From Microbacterium pseudoresistens (GTDB lineage Bacteria > Actinomycetota > Actinomycetes > Actinomycetales > Microbacteriaceae), in NCBI RefSeq assembly GCF_013409745.1, contig NZ_JACCBH010000001.1, positions 1,178,001 to 1,242,000 on the forward strand: DNA of 64,000 nucleotides. Reading direction: 5' to 3'. Position 1 is the first letter of the stretch. Every line of letters begins with the position of its first letter. The position numbers and the translations under genes are program-made. The notes under the pieces are model-generated. The model was not told the DNA's origin, did no database searches, and saw only the letters and a list, made by a program, of their open reading frames with translations. Shown piece after piece: positions 1 to 8,473 of the stretch.

Positions 1-425
1 TCGCCGACATCGCGCAGCGCTGGCACCCACCCACCCCTGGTGCCTTCGCCACCGACTTCTGGGGCGAGGCGGATGCCGTGCTCGCCGACCTGGCACGGCT
101 TTCGGCAGACGATGACGCGCTGCGCGCCCTGGGCCGGCTGTTCTACCTCGATGCCCCCGCGGCCACGCCGACGGATGCGCGGATGCGGCTTCTCGACGAC
201 GTGCGCGTCTGGGTGAGGGGCGTCATCCGCGTCGGCGCCGGGTCGGGTGCCGTCCGCACCGACATCCCCGCGGAGCTGCTGGCCGACACGACCTTCGCCG
301 TGCTCCGCGCGGTCGACGAGTGGGCTGTCGGCGGCGCGGGGGCGGGTGATCCGTCGGTCGACGAGCGCGCCGCCCGCATCCCGGGTCTTCTCCTGCGCTC
401 GCTGCTCACAGCGCAGGAAAGCTGA
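1..425 (+). CDS. TetR-family regulator, C-terminal part (5' end outside window)
   Basis: An open frame enters from the left edge (reading from base 3) and stops with TGA at 423-425, giving about 140 visible residues. The segment is helical and shows the look of a TetR C-terminal ligand-binding domain: WGEADAVLADLARLS, a middle stretch ending VWVRGVIRVGAGSG and then DIPAELLADTTFAVLRAVDEW. The DNA-binding helix-turn-helix would lie upstream of the window, so neither the family nor the ligand can be proven here. An in-frame GTG at 78 is internal and is not a convincing start. Confidence 0.55.
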   Translation, partial: ADIAQRWHPPTPGAFATDFWGEADAVLADLARLSADDDALRALGRLFYLDAPAATPTDARMRLLDDVRVWVRGVIRVGAGSGAVRTDIPAELLADTTFAVLRAVDEWAVGGAGAGDPSVDERAARIPGLLLRSLLTAQES

Positions 426-447
426 ACCGTCGCTCGAAGGCCGCCCC

Positions 448-530
448 GAGTGCGCGGCTTGTCGCCGACTGCGCGGGTTCTTTCCTGAAACAGGCCGTGC
501 ATTCGGCGGGATCCCGTGCACTCGGCAAGG
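448..530 (+). repeat. Dispersed intergenic repeat, copy 1
   Basis: This spacer sequence recurs in imperfect form at 59001-59085. Both copies share the blocks GAGTGC-CGGCTTGTCG, a T-rich middle, CTCGGCGGGATCCCG or a one-base variant, and CACTCG. Both lie just upstream of a gene with its own leaderless promoter (cca here, zur there). No open reading frame is evident. Confidence 0.55.
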
Positions 531-543
531 TCATCCGCGCCGG

Positions 544-549
544 TACCCT
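544..549 (+). promoter_or_regulatory. Leaderless -10 element (TACCCT) for cca
   Basis: TACCCT fits the actinobacterial TANNNT -10 form and ends 7 bases before the ATG at 557. Transcription would then begin at or next to the start codon. It argues for the 557 start over the upstream ATG at 497, which has neither a -10 nor a ribosome binding site. Confidence 0.5.
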
Positions 550-556
550 GGAACCC

Positions 557-1984
557 ATGCTCACCATGGCCGACGGACTCGCGCGCCTGGGCGCCCTCGC
601 CGAGGATCCGGTCGTGCGCACCCTCGCCACGGCGTTCGCCGACGCCGGCTTCGAGTTCGCCGTCGTGGGCGGCCCCGTGCGCGATGCGCTGCTCGGCCGC
701 GACACCCACGACCTCGACTTCACCACGGATGCGCGCCCCGACGACATCCTGCGCATCGTCACCCCCCTGTCGACCGCACAGTGGGACATCGGCCGCGAGT
801 TCGGCACGATCGGCGCGCGGGTGCGCGGCGAGCAGGTGGAGATCACCACCCACCGGGCCGACAGCTACGACGGCGCCACCCGCAAGCCCACGGTCTCCTT
901 CGGAGACACGATCGACGGCGACCTCGTGCGGCGCGACTTCACCGTGAACGCGATGGCGCTGCGCGTGCCCGAGGTGAAGCTCATCGACCCGACCGGCGGT
1001 GTGGAGGATCTCGTGGCCGGGCGGCTGCGCACACCCGCCGACCCCGCGATCAGCTTCGGCGACGACCCGCTGCGGATGCTGCGCGCCGCCCGTTTCAGCG
1101 CGCAGCTGGGCTTCGACGTCGAACCCGCCACGCTCGCGGCGATCGCCGAGCTGCGCGACACGCTGCGGATCGTGAGCCCCGAGCGCATCCAGGGCGAGCT
1201 CGTGCGGCTCATGCAGACCGACGATCCGGTGCGCGGCATCCGCGTGCTCGTCGAGACCGGGCTGATCGACGAGTTCCTGCCCGAGATCCCCGCCCTTCGC
1301 CTCGAAGTCGACGAGCACCACCACCACAAAGACGTCTACGAGCATTCGCTCACCGCCCTGGAGCAGGCGATTGCGCTGGAGCGCTCGCGGCATCCGGATG
1401 CGCCGGCGGATGCGACGCTGCGCCTGGCCGTGCTGCTGCACGACATCGGCAAGCCCCGCACTCGCAAGCTCGAGAGCGGCGGGGCCGTGACCTTCCACCA
1501 CCACGACGTCGTCGGGGCGCGGATGGCCCGCAAACGTCTGCAGACCCTGCGCTTCGACAAGGAGACCACGGATGTCGTGGCCACCCTGATCGAGCTGCAC
1601 CTGCGCTTCTTCGGCTACGCGGAGGGCGCGTGGACCGACTCGGCCGTGCGCCGGTACGTGCGCGACGCGGGCGACCAGCTCGAACGCCTGCACATCCTCA
1701 CCCGCGCCGATGTCACCACCCGCAACAGGCGCAAGGCCGCGCGCCTGGCCGCCGCCTACGACGACATCGAGCGCCGCATCGCCGAGCTGAGCGCGCAGGA
1801 GGAGCTCGACGCCATCCGCCCGGAGCTCGACGGCAACGACATCCAGCGCATCCTCGGCATCCGCCCCGGCCGCGAGGTGGGGGCGGCGTACAAGTTCCTG
1901 CTCGACCTGCGCCTGGACGAGGGTGTGATCGGCCCGGATGCCGTCGAGCAGCGCCTGCGCGAATGGTGGGCCGCCCGGGGCTGA
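557..1984 (+). CDS. cca: CCA tRNA nucleotidyltransferase
   Basis: The 475-residue protein adds or repairs the 3' CCA of tRNAs. The N-terminus has the class II nucleotidyltransferase signature GGPVRDALLG and the metal-binding HDLDFTTDA, followed by RRDFTVNAMA and the head-domain block DDPLRMLRAARF. A C-terminal HD domain is marked by LLHDIGKPRTR and a histidine-rich HHHHKDVYEHS stretch, as is usual in actinobacterial enzymes. I chose ATG 557 because a TANNNT element sits 7 bases upstream and because the next 20 upstream residues are not family-like. Length fits the family (about 470-480). Confidence 0.93.
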   Translation: MLTMADGLARLGALAEDPVVRTLATAFADAGFEFAVVGGPVRDALLGRDTHDLDFTTDARPDDILRIVTPLSTAQWDIGREFGTIGARVRGEQVEITTHRADSYDGATRKPTVSFGDTIDGDLVRRDFTVNAMALRVPEVKLIDPTGGVEDLVAGRLRTPADPAISFGDDPLRMLRAARFSAQLGFDVEPATLAAIAELRDTLRIVSPERIQGELVRLMQTDDPVRGIRVLVETGLIDEFLPEIPALRLEVDEHHHHKDVYEHSLTALEQAIALERSRHPDAPADATLRLAVLLHDIGKPRTRKLESGGAVTFHHHDVVGARMARKRLQTLRFDKETTDVVATLIELHLRFFGYAEGAWTDSAVRRYVRDAGDQLERLHILTRADVTTRNRRKAARLAAAYDDIERRIAELSAQEELDAIRPELDGNDIQRILGIRPGREVGAAYKFLLDLRLDEGVIGPDAVEQRLREWWAARG

Positions 1985-2009
1985 GCGCGCCTGCGAGCGC
2001 GGCGTCGGC

Positions 2010-2402
2010 TCAGCGCAGTTTCGGTACGACGATAGGCAACTCGTCGGCGACGAGCTCGAAGTCCTTCGGGTTGAGCGTGAGCACCCCTGCCCCGAGGGAG
2101 AGCGCGTGCCCGGCGAGCAGGGTGTCGATGCTGCGGGCGTGTGCGGGCCGGACCTTGGACACGGTGGCGGCGAGCGCCGCATACGCCTCGGCGGCTCGAT
2201 CGGTGAAAGGAAGCCACGAGGGCGCGAGCAGTTGCTCGATGCGGGTGATGGTGGCACGCCGACGTCGGCGCTGTTCCGCATCCGATGCGCTCTGCACACC
2301 GAATCGAAGCTCCGCGTAACTCAGCGCGCTGACGACGAGGTCGTCCTCCGGGAGGAGAACGTCGTCGATGCGGATGAGGACGTTCGTATCGAGGAGGATC
2401 AT
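2010..2402 (-). CDS. vapC: PIN-domain toxin, VapC-like
   Basis: This 130-residue PIN-domain protein opens with MILLDTNVLIRIDD, where the Asp is the first metal ligand. SALSYAELRFG supplies the conserved Glu, and RPAHARSIDTLLAGHALSLGAGVLTLNPKDFELV holds the second acidic cluster and the typical ending. VapC proteins are Mg-dependent RNases. The ATG overlaps the stop of the upstream antitoxin gene (ATGA at 2399-2402), so the two are translationally coupled. The target RNA cannot be read from the sequence. Confidence 0.85.
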   Translation of the reverse strand: MILLDTNVLIRIDDVLLPEDDLVVSALSYAELRFGVQSASDAEQRRRRRATITRIEQLLAPSWLPFTDRAAEAYAALAATVSKVRPAHARSIDTLLAGHALSLGAGVLTLNPKDFELVADELPIVVPKLR

Positions 2403-2770
2403 AAGCGATCGGCGGCCCGCTCCCGTGCCAGCTGCTCCGCGCGCTCCCACGGGTCGATGAGGCTGTCGTCGAGTATCGGATTCTCGCGATCGGCCTCGAG
2501 TTCGGCGGCCCACTCACGAGCCGCGCGGAGCTGCTCCTCCGTCGGCGGATGCGCATCGATCCACGCGTTGATTTCGTCGCCTCGGATAGTCCAGGCTCGC
2601 ACGCCCAGCCGCTCCCGCGCGGATGCCTCGAGGCCGCTCTCATCTCCGGAGGCGGTGCGCGACAGGATCTCGCGCACTTCGGCCTCCATGGATCGGGCGT
2701 TGCGTTTGGCGCGCGCCTTCAGCGCATCCACCACCTCATCGGGGATGTTGCGGATCGTGATCGCAGCCAT
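2399..2770 (-). CDS. vapB: Ribbon-helix-helix antitoxin, FitA/VapB-like
   Basis: This 123-residue protein starts MAAITIRNIPDEVVDALKARA, the classic RHH antitoxin beta strand and helix, then KRNARSMEAEVREIL, as in FitA/VapB proteins. The C-terminal half is charged and would wrap the toxin. It is the first gene of the pair and overlaps the PIN toxin by 4 bases. The ribosome binding site GGAGG is about 7 bases upstream, and a palindrome at 2781-2801 probably serves as the operator for autorepression. Confidence 0.85.
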   Translation of the reverse strand: MAAITIRNIPDEVVDALKARAKRNARSMEAEVREILSRTASGDESGLEASARERLGVRAWTIRGDEINAWIDAHPPTEEQLRAAREWAAELEADRENPILDDSLIDPWERAEQLARERAADRL

Positions 2771-2780
2771 GACGAACCTC

Positions 2781-2801
2781 CTGCAAGCATAATGCTAGCA
2801 G
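2781..2801 (-). promoter_or_regulatory. Palindromic operator of the first toxin-antitoxin operon
   Basis: The 21-base inverted repeat CTGC-A-AGCAT-A-ATGCT-A-GCAG lies 10-30 bases upstream of the antitoxin ATG and overlaps the likely -10 region. RHH antitoxins normally bind such repeats to repress their own promoter. The binding role is inferred. Confidence 0.55.
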
Positions 2802-2807
2802 GATGCA

Positions 2808-2924
2808 TCAGTGTGCGTAAGGCGCCACATCGTCGTCTTCGGGCGACGGCGGCTCTTCGCCGCGCAGTGCCGCCTCGACGAGGTGCGTCAGGTCGATGCT
2901 GATGATCCGCTCCGGCGTGCTCAC
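2808..2924 (-). CDS. 38-residue small protein, translationally coupled
   Basis: A GTG at 2922-2924 overlaps the TGA of the upstream membrane-protein gene (GTGA) and opens a 38-codon frame starting VSTPERIISIDLTHLVEAAL and ending in an acidic, proline-containing tail. The coupling and amphipathic N-terminal half suggest a real small third gene of the padR operon. I recognise no family. A chance open frame in GC-rich DNA cannot be excluded. Confidence 0.4.
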   Translation of the reverse strand: MSTPERIISIDLTHLVEAALRGEEPPSPEDDDVAPYAH

Positions 2925-3991
2925 GGCGCAGGGCTTTCGTCGGCCGGCGCCTCGGTGGGCTCGGCGACGGGTGTGGGCGTCGGACTGGGCACGGGCGTCG
3001 GCGCGGGGGCGGTGATGCCCCGGTCGGGCGCGCGCAGGAACGGCGGCGTCGCATCCCTCGCCGCATCCGGATCGACGGTTCCGGTGGCGGGATCGACCGG
3101 GGCGATGCGCAGGGGGTAGACGTTCCAGACGGCATCGCCGCGGGCATCGCGCAGCGGGATCAGGGCGTTCTCGCCGCCTCGCCAGTACCAGCTCTCTGCG
3201 CTGTCGTCGATCATCGCGCTGGCCTCCCCGAAGATGTCCAGGGGCGTTCCGCGGTCGGTGAAGATCTGCGCACCGGACACCAGCGCGCCGTCCGCGTCGT
3301 AGACGAAGAGGTTGCCGACCTGCTCGCCGTCGAGGGTGAGGCCGGGTGCGAAGCCCGGCTCTGCCGAGTCGGAGACGTAGAGCGGTGCGGTCACCGCGTT
3401 CCACCCCCACGGAAGCGCGATGATCGCGACGATGCTCAACACGGTGCGGATGTGGCGCCACGCACCACCGGGCAGCCACCGGCCGCGACCCCATTGCACG
3501 CTCACCACGACGAACAGCAGGAGCAGCGCCCACGCCACGAGGAACATCGGGAACGAGTTCTGGCCGGCGAGACTGTCCCGTCTGATGCCGAAGATCGCGG
3601 CCACGATCACATACAGCCCCACCCCGCGCAGCACCCACCACACCGGGCGCAGCGCGATGAGGAAGTCGAGCAGCCATGCGCCGAACGGTGAGGTGCGGAT
3701 CTTCGCGAGCAGTCTTGCCCCGCCGCCCGCGATGCGCGTGCCCAGCCGCTCGCGCGGCGGCGTCGACGACCGCTCAGGCAATCCGGCAGCGACGCGCAAC
3801 TCGTGCGCGTAGGCGGCCGGGTCGCCCAGCTCGAGGGCTCCCCCTGCATCCTCGGCCTGGTCTGTGAGGTCGCCCTCGAGCCCTCCGACGAGGTCGTCGA
3901 TCTCCTCCGACGAGAGGTCGGCCAGCTCTGCGCGCACGGCCTCGGCGAAGGCGCGGATCCGCTCCGCGGCGGGAAGGGTGGTGTCGTTCAT
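2921..3991 (-). CDS. Membrane protein with HAAS-like N-terminal domain, PadR partner
   Basis: The 356-residue protein begins with an acidic helical segment (AERIRAFAEAVRAELADLSSEEIDDLVGGLEGDL) typical of the HAAS domain that accompanies PadR regulators. Three or more hydrophobic segments follow (around residues 110-200), then an extracytoplasmic region and a Pro-rich tail of TPTP-type repeats. It overlaps the upstream padR gene by 4 bases (ATGA), so both are made from one transcript. HAAS proteins are thought to sense or relay envelope signals to PadR; the signal here is unknown. Confidence 0.65.
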   Translation of the reverse strand: MNDTTLPAAERIRAFAEAVRAELADLSSEEIDDLVGGLEGDLTDQAEDAGGALELGDPAAYAHELRVAAGLPERSSTPPRERLGTRIAGGGARLLAKIRTSPFGAWLLDFLIALRPVWWVLRGVGLYVIVAAIFGIRRDSLAGQNSFPMFLVAWALLLLFVVVSVQWGRGRWLPGGAWRHIRTVLSIVAIIALPWGWNAVTAPLYVSDSAEPGFAPGLTLDGEQVGNLFVYDADGALVSGAQIFTDRGTPLDIFGEASAMIDDSAESWYWRGGENALIPLRDARGDAVWNVYPLRIAPVDPATGTVDPDAARDATPPFLRAPDRGITAPAPTPVPSPTPTPVAEPTEAPADESPAP

Positions 3992-4425
3992 CGCTTCGCT
4001 CCGGTCTCGGTGTCGGTGTCGGTGGCGGTCTCGTCGGGAGAGGGATGGAACAGGGGAGGTTCGCCCGCAAAGGCGGATGCGGCGTGTGCCGGCACCCGCG
4101 CAGAAACATGCGGGGCGAGCAGCTGAGACATCGCGACGGCGAACCGCACCCAGGTGGCGCTCTGCTCGTCGAGCATCCGTTGGCCCTGGCTGGTGATGGC
4201 GTAGTACTTGCGGTGCGGGCCGCCCTCGGAGGGCACGACATAGCTGGAGAGCGCGCCGCCCGCGTACAGCCGGCGCAGGGTGCCGTACACGGAGGCGTCG
4301 CCGACGTCGCCGATGCCGACGTCGCGCAGCCGGCGCACGATGTCGTATCCGTAGCCGTCTTCATCGCGGACAACGGCGAGCACCGCGAGATCCAGCACGC
4401 CCTTGAGCAATTGCGTCGTGTCCAT
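3988..4425 (-). CDS. PadR-family transcriptional regulator
   Basis: This 145-residue protein carries the PadR winged-helix: LLKGVLDLAVLAVV, then GYGYDIVRRL, DASVYGTLRRLYAGG and the wing motif GGPHRKYYAIT. The C-terminal tail is low-complexity and acidic. It is the first gene of a three-gene operon with the HAAS membrane protein and a small protein. CACTACC/GTAGTG half-sites between this gene and the divergent peptide transporter are candidate binding sites, so it may control both units. Confidence 0.85.
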   Translation of the reverse strand: MDTTQLLKGVLDLAVLAVVRDEDGYGYDIVRRLRDVGIGDVGDASVYGTLRRLYAGGALSSYVVPSEGGPHRKYYAITSQGQRMLDEQSATWVRFAVAMSQLLAPHVSARVPAHAASAFAGEPPLFHPSPDETATDTDTETGAKR

Positions 4426-4462
4426 CGCGCTCCTCCGTCGGATTCTCTTGCTTCGCGCAGCA

Positions 4463-4503
4463 CACTACCACGCATAACGCAGTAGTGTCGAGAAGGCACT
4501 ACC
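4463..4503. promoter_or_regulatory. Candidate PadR operator with three half-sites
   Basis: CACTACC occurs at 4463-4469 and 4497-4503 in direct orientation, with its inverted form GTAGTG at 4482-4487. The first two form a 7-base inverted repeat ACACTAC/GTAGTGT with a 13-base spacer. The cluster starts about 40 bases upstream of padR and precedes the divergent ABC operon. PadR binding is inferred from position. Confidence 0.4.
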
Positions 4504-4590
4504 GGTGTCACCTCGGGATAAGGGGATGCGCGGATCGTTGCGGAACCGAGTCCCTCGGATCGTGAGACGCGCGCCTAGGATGGATCCGTC

Positions 4591-4644
4591 CGCGCGACAG
4601 TGGTGTCGCGCGAGTTCCAAACCCTGGCCGCGGCGATCGCGGCC
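4591..4644 (+). promoter_or_regulatory. Structured 5' leader of the peptide-transport operon (two hairpins)
   Basis: Two perfect inverted repeats lie between a possible -10 (TAGGAT near 4577) and the ATG at 4679: CGCGCGACA-GTGG-TGTCGCGCG at 4591-4612, and GGCCGCG-GCGAT-CGCGGCC at 4626-4644. They could fold in the mRNA leader or act as DNA operators. The 253-base spacer 4426-4678 otherwise shows no gene. Confidence 0.4.
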
Positions 4645-4678
4645 TCGGAACGCACACAGCACAGATACAGAGGTGTAC

Positions 4679-6316
4679 ATGTCACTGCACAGCACTCGCG
4701 GCCGGCTCGGCCTCGTCATCGGCGCGCTCGGCGCGTCGGCGCTCGTCCTCTCGGGATGCGCCACCAGCAGCACCGGCGGGGGCGGCGACGAGGGATCCGG
4801 CGGAGGCGGCGGCGAGATCATCGTCGGCACCACCGACAAGATCACCTCGCTCGACCCGGCGTTCTCGTACGACAACGGGTCGTTCGCCGTGATGAACCAG
4901 ATCTACCCGTTCCTCATGAACAGCGACTACGGCTCGGCCGAGATCGAGCCCGACATCGCCGAGTCGGCCGAGTTCACCTCTCCCACCGAGTTCACCGTGA
5001 AGCTCAAGTCGGGACTCACGTTCGCCAACGGCAACGAGCTCACCTCCAGCGACGTGAAGTTCTCCTTCGACCGCATGGTGGCCATCAACGACCCCAACGG
5101 CCCTGCGTCGCTGCTCGGCAACCTCGCAAGCGTCGAGGCGCCCGACGACACCACGGTCGTGTTCACGCTCAAGAACGGCAACGACCAGATCTGGCCGCAG
5201 ATCCTCTCGAGCCCGGCCGGCCCGATCGTCGACGAAGACGTCTTCTCGGCGGATGCGCTCACCGAGGACTCCGCGATCGTCGACGGCAAGGCCTTCGCCG
5301 GCCAGTACGAGATCACCAACTACAAGGTCAACGAGCTCATCGCCTACAAGCCCTTCGCCGACTACCAGGGTCTGCTGCCGGAGGCGGCGAACGACGGCGT
5401 GACCGTGAAGTACTACGCCGATGCGTCGAACCTGAAGCTCGCGATCGGCAACGGCGACATCGACGTGGCCTTCCGCAGCCTCTCGGCCACCGACATCGAC
5501 GACCTCGCCGGCAACGACAAGGTCAAGGTCGTCGACGGCCCCGGCGGCGAGATCCGCTACATCGTGTTCAACTTCAACACGATGCCGTACGGCGCGACCA
5601 CGCCCGAGGCCGATGCGGCCAAGGCGCAGGCCGTGCGTCAGGCGGCCGCGGCTCTCCTGGACCGCGAGGCGATCGCGAAGGACGTCTACAAGGACACCTT
5701 CTCGCCGCTGTACTCGTTCGTGCCCGAGGGTCTTCCCGGCGCGACCGAGCCGCTCAAGGAGCTCTACGGAGACGGCAACGGCGGCCCCTCGCTCGAGCAG
5801 GCCACGAAGCTGCTCGCGGATGCCGGAGTCACCACGCCCGTCTCGCTCAGCCTGCAGTACAACGGCGACCACTACGGTCCGTCGTCGGGTGACGAGTACG
5901 CGGCCGTGAAGGCGCAGCTGGAAGAGGGCGGGCTGTTCTCCGTCGACCTGCAGCAGACCGAGTGGGTGCAGTACTCCGACGACCGCGTCGCCGACGTGTA
6001 CCCGGCCTACCAGCTGGGCTGGTTCCCGGACTACTCCGATGCCGACAACTACCTGTCGCCGTTCTTCCTCACGGAGAACTTCCTCAGCAACCACTACTCC
6101 AACCAGGAGGTCAACGACCTCATCGTCGCCTCGCAGACCGAGGGCGACGCCGACAAGCGGCTGGAGATGATCGGCCAGATCCAGGATCTCGTCGCAAACG
6201 ACTTGTCGACCCTGCCGTTCCTGCAGGGCAAGCAGGTCGCCGTGGTCGGGGCCGACGTGCAGGGCACCACGCTCGACGCGTCGTTCAAGTTCCGGTACGC
6301 ACCGCTGTCGAAGTAA
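4679..6316 (+). CDS. Peptide ABC transporter substrate-binding lipoprotein
   Basis: The 545-residue protein has a lipoprotein signal (GLVIGALGASALVLSGC, lipobox LSGC), so it is anchored outside the membrane. The mature part is an SBP_bac_5 family binding protein: GTTDKITSLDPAFSYDNGSF, an ELTSSDVKFSFDRM block and the late QLGWFPDYSDADNYLSPFF block. It should capture oligopeptides or similar solutes for the downstream permeases and fused ATPase. An ATG at 4505 in the same frame would add a charged, non-signal N-terminus and is rejected. A GC hairpin follows the gene. Confidence 0.9.
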   Translation: MSLHSTRGRLGLVIGALGASALVLSGCATSSTGGGGDEGSGGGGGEIIVGTTDKITSLDPAFSYDNGSFAVMNQIYPFLMNSDYGSAEIEPDIAESAEFTSPTEFTVKLKSGLTFANGNELTSSDVKFSFDRMVAINDPNGPASLLGNLASVEAPDDTTVVFTLKNGNDQIWPQILSSPAGPIVDEDVFSADALTEDSAIVDGKAFAGQYEITNYKVNELIAYKPFADYQGLLPEAANDGVTVKYYADASNLKLAIGNGDIDVAFRSLSATDIDDLAGNDKVKVVDGPGGEIRYIVFNFNTMPYGATTPEADAAKAQAVRQAAAALLDREAIAKDVYKDTFSPLYSFVPEGLPGATEPLKELYGDGNGGPSLEQATKLLADAGVTTPVSLSLQYNGDHYGPSSGDEYAAVKAQLEEGGLFSVDLQQTEWVQYSDDRVADVYPAYQLGWFPDYSDADNYLSPFFLTENFLSNHYSNQEVNDLIVASQTEGDADKRLEMIGQIQDLVANDLSTLPFLQGKQVAVVGADVQGTTLDASFKFRYAPLSK

Positions 6317-6328
6317 GCCGCACGGCTC

Positions 6329-6360
6329 GGGGGCGTCGCGCAATCCGCGGCGGCGCCCCC
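6329..6360 (+). terminator. GC-rich intercistronic hairpin after the binding-protein gene
   Basis: GGGGGCG at 6329-6335 pairs with CGCCCCC at 6354-6360, with further imperfect pairing inside. No T-run follows, so it is more likely a partial terminator or mRNA-stabilising stem that keeps binding-protein expression above that of the permeases. That role is common in ABC operons but is inferred here. Confidence 0.4.
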
Positions 6361-6387
6361 GGTCGAGCGACCCGAACGAAGGACCTC

Positions 6388-7470
6388 ATGGCTGTAGAAG
6401 CCCTCGCGCCCGACGTCGCCACCCCCGCCGTCAGACCCGCACGAGGCGGTGGCGGACTGTGGCGATACATCCTCATCCGCCTCGTCCTCATCATCCCGAC
6501 CGTGCTCATCCTGGTCACGCTCGTGTTCTTCCTCATGCGCCTCACGGGCGATCCGATCACGGCGGCCCTCGGCGGTCGCCTGCCCGCCGAGCAGCTCGCG
6601 CAGCGCATCCACGACGCCGGCTACGACCGGCCCGTGCTCGTGCAGTACTTCGAGTACCTCGGCGCGATCCTCGTGGGCGACTTCGGCACGACGCTCACCG
6701 ATCACCGGCCCGTCGTCGGCATCCTGCTGCAGTACGGATCGGCCACGCTCGAGCTCGCGATCTATGCGCTGATCGTCGCGTTCATCATCAGCATCCCGCT
6801 GGGCCTGCTCGCCGCCTACCGCCGCGACAAGTGGCAGGATGCGTCGCTGCGGATCATGGCGATCCTCGGATATGCGACCCCCATCTTCTTCGTCGGCCTG
6901 CTGCTCAAGCTCGTCTTCTCGGTCTGGCTGGGCTGGCTGCCCGTCTCGGGCCGGGGCAGCACCCGCACCGAACTGCTCATGAGCGGGGTGAATACGCCGA
7001 GCGGCATATATCTGCTGGATGCGATCCGCCTCGGCAACGGCGATGCCGTTCTCGACGTGCTGTGGCACGCGATCCTGCCCGCCGTCGCCCTCGGCATCCT
7101 CACCGCCGGAGTGTTCCTGCGCCTCGTGCGCACCAACGTCATCGGCACACTCGGCCAGCAGTACGTCACCTCGGGCCGGTCGCGCGGCGTGAGCGAGTAC
7201 CGCCTGGTCACCAAGCACGCCTTTCGCCCTGCGCTCATCCCGATCATCACGGTCATGGGACTGCAGGTCGCGCTGCTGCTGGCGGGCGCGGTGCTCACCG
7301 AGACGACGTTCGAATGGAAGGGGATCGGCTTCATGCTGGCCGAGTACCTCAAGGCGCGCGACTTCGTGGCCGTGCAGGGCATCGTGGTGATGATCGCGGT
7401 CATCGTCGCGGTGACGAACTTCCTCGTCGACGTCGTCGCCGCCATGATCGACCCGCGAGTGCGGTACTAG
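6388..7470 (+). CDS. Peptide ABC transporter permease, DppB-type
   Basis: The 360-residue membrane protein starts at an ATG preceded by GAAGGA. After a short cytoplasmic tail comes the first membrane segment YILIRLVLIIPTVLILVTLV and the conserved DppB block FFLMRLTGDP. Further hydrophobic segments include LELAIYALIVAFIISIPLGL. The EAA-like coupling loop reads SRGVSEYRLVTKHAFRPALI. It pairs with the next gene to form the channel. Confidence 0.92.
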   Translation: MAVEALAPDVATPAVRPARGGGGLWRYILIRLVLIIPTVLILVTLVFFLMRLTGDPITAALGGRLPAEQLAQRIHDAGYDRPVLVQYFEYLGAILVGDFGTTLTDHRPVVGILLQYGSATLELAIYALIVAFIISIPLGLLAAYRRDKWQDASLRIMAILGYATPIFFVGLLLKLVFSVWLGWLPVSGRGSTRTELLMSGVNTPSGIYLLDAIRLGNGDAVLDVLWHAILPAVALGILTAGVFLRLVRTNVIGTLGQQYVTSGRSRGVSEYRLVTKHAFRPALIPIITVMGLQVALLLAGAVLTETTFEWKGIGFMLAEYLKARDFVAVQGIVVMIAVIVAVTNFLVDVVAAMIDPRVRY

Positions 7471-7483
7471 GAGGGATGCCGAT

Positions 7484-8473
7484 ATGACGATCGACCGCAA
7501 CCTCCCCACCCCCGACACCGCCGTGCTGGGCGCCGTGACTCCCCGCGAGCGGCGATGGCGTGAGCGTCTGCCCGTGATCTCGCAGCTGCGCCAGAGCGTC
7601 GGCCTGCAACGCGGGATGCTCATCGCCGGCCTGGTGATCACCGGATTCTTCATCGTGGTCGCCCTGCTCGCCCCGTGGCTCGCGCCGTACTCGTGGGCGC
7701 AGCAGGCCGTCGACGGGGTGAAGTTCGGCACGCAGCAGCCCCCGAACGCGACGAACCTGCTCGGCACGACCGTCTCGGGCTTCGACGTGCTCTCCCGCGT
7801 GATCTGGGGCTCGCAGACCGCGCTACTGGTGATCCTCGCCGCCATCGTGTGCTCGATCTTCATCGGCATCGCGCTGGGTGTGCTCTCCGGCTACTTCGGC
7901 GGCTGGCTCGACCGCATCCTCGTCGTCGTCTGCGACGCGATCTACGCCTTCCCCTCGCTGCTGCTCGCGATCGTCATGTCGATCGTCATCAGCCACGGAC
8001 GCTCGACCCTTGCCGGCGGCATCTGGGCGACGGCGCTGTCGATCACGGTGGTGTTCGTGCCGCAGTACTTCCGGGTGATCCGATCCGAGGTGGTGCGGGT
8101 CAAGTCCGAGCCGTTCGTCGAGTCGGCGCGCGTGATCGGTGTGCCGATCGGGCGCATCCTCGTGCGGCACGTGCTGCGCAACTCGACGCGTTCGCTTCCC
8201 GTGGTCGTCACTCTCAACGCGTCCGAGGCGCTGCTGACGCTGGCGGGCCTCGGCTTCCTCGGCTTCGGCATCGAGGCGACCTCGGCCGCGGAATGGGGAT
8301 ACGACCTCAACCGCGCCGTGGCCGATGTGACCAGCGGCATCTGGTGGACGAGCATCTTCCCCGGTGTGGCGATCGTGCTCGTCGTGCTCGGCGTGACCCT
8401 GGTGGGCGAGAGCCTGAACGACCTCAGCGATCCGCGGCTGCGCACGCGCCGTCGCGCGGGAGGAGCATCATGA
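7484..8473 (+). CDS. Peptide ABC transporter permease, DppC-type
   Basis: This 329-residue permease begins 13 bases after the previous stop, with AGGAGG upstream. An N-terminal cytoplasmic segment leads to GMLIAGLVITGFFIVVALLA, then the DppC-typical LLGTTVSGFDVLSRVIWGSQ. The coupling loop is ESARVIGVPIGRILVRHVLRN, and the C-terminus ends in GESLNDLSDPRLR as in family members. Its stop overlaps the start of the ATPase gene (ATGA at 8470-8473). Confidence 0.92.
   Translation: MTIDRNLPTPDTAVLGAVTPRERRWRERLPVISQLRQSVGLQRGMLIAGLVITGFFIVVALLAPWLAPYSWAQQAVDGVKFGTQQPPNATNLLGTTVSGFDVLSRVIWGSQTALLVILAAIVCSIFIGIALGVLSGYFGGWLDRILVVVCDAIYAFPSLLLAIVMSIVISHGRSTLAGGIWATALSITVVFVPQYFRVIRSEVVRVKSEPFVESARVIGVPIGRILVRHVLRNSTRSLPVVVTLNASEALLTLAGLGFLGFGIEATSAAEWGYDLNRAVADVTSGIWWTSIFPGVAIVLVVLGVTLVGESLNDLSDPRLRTRRRAGGAS

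Noticed and set aside
143..2299. Long minus-strand frame of 718 codons opposite cca
   Set aside because: It is an antisense shadow created by GC-rich third positions; it has no domain and overlaps cca, which has clear motifs.
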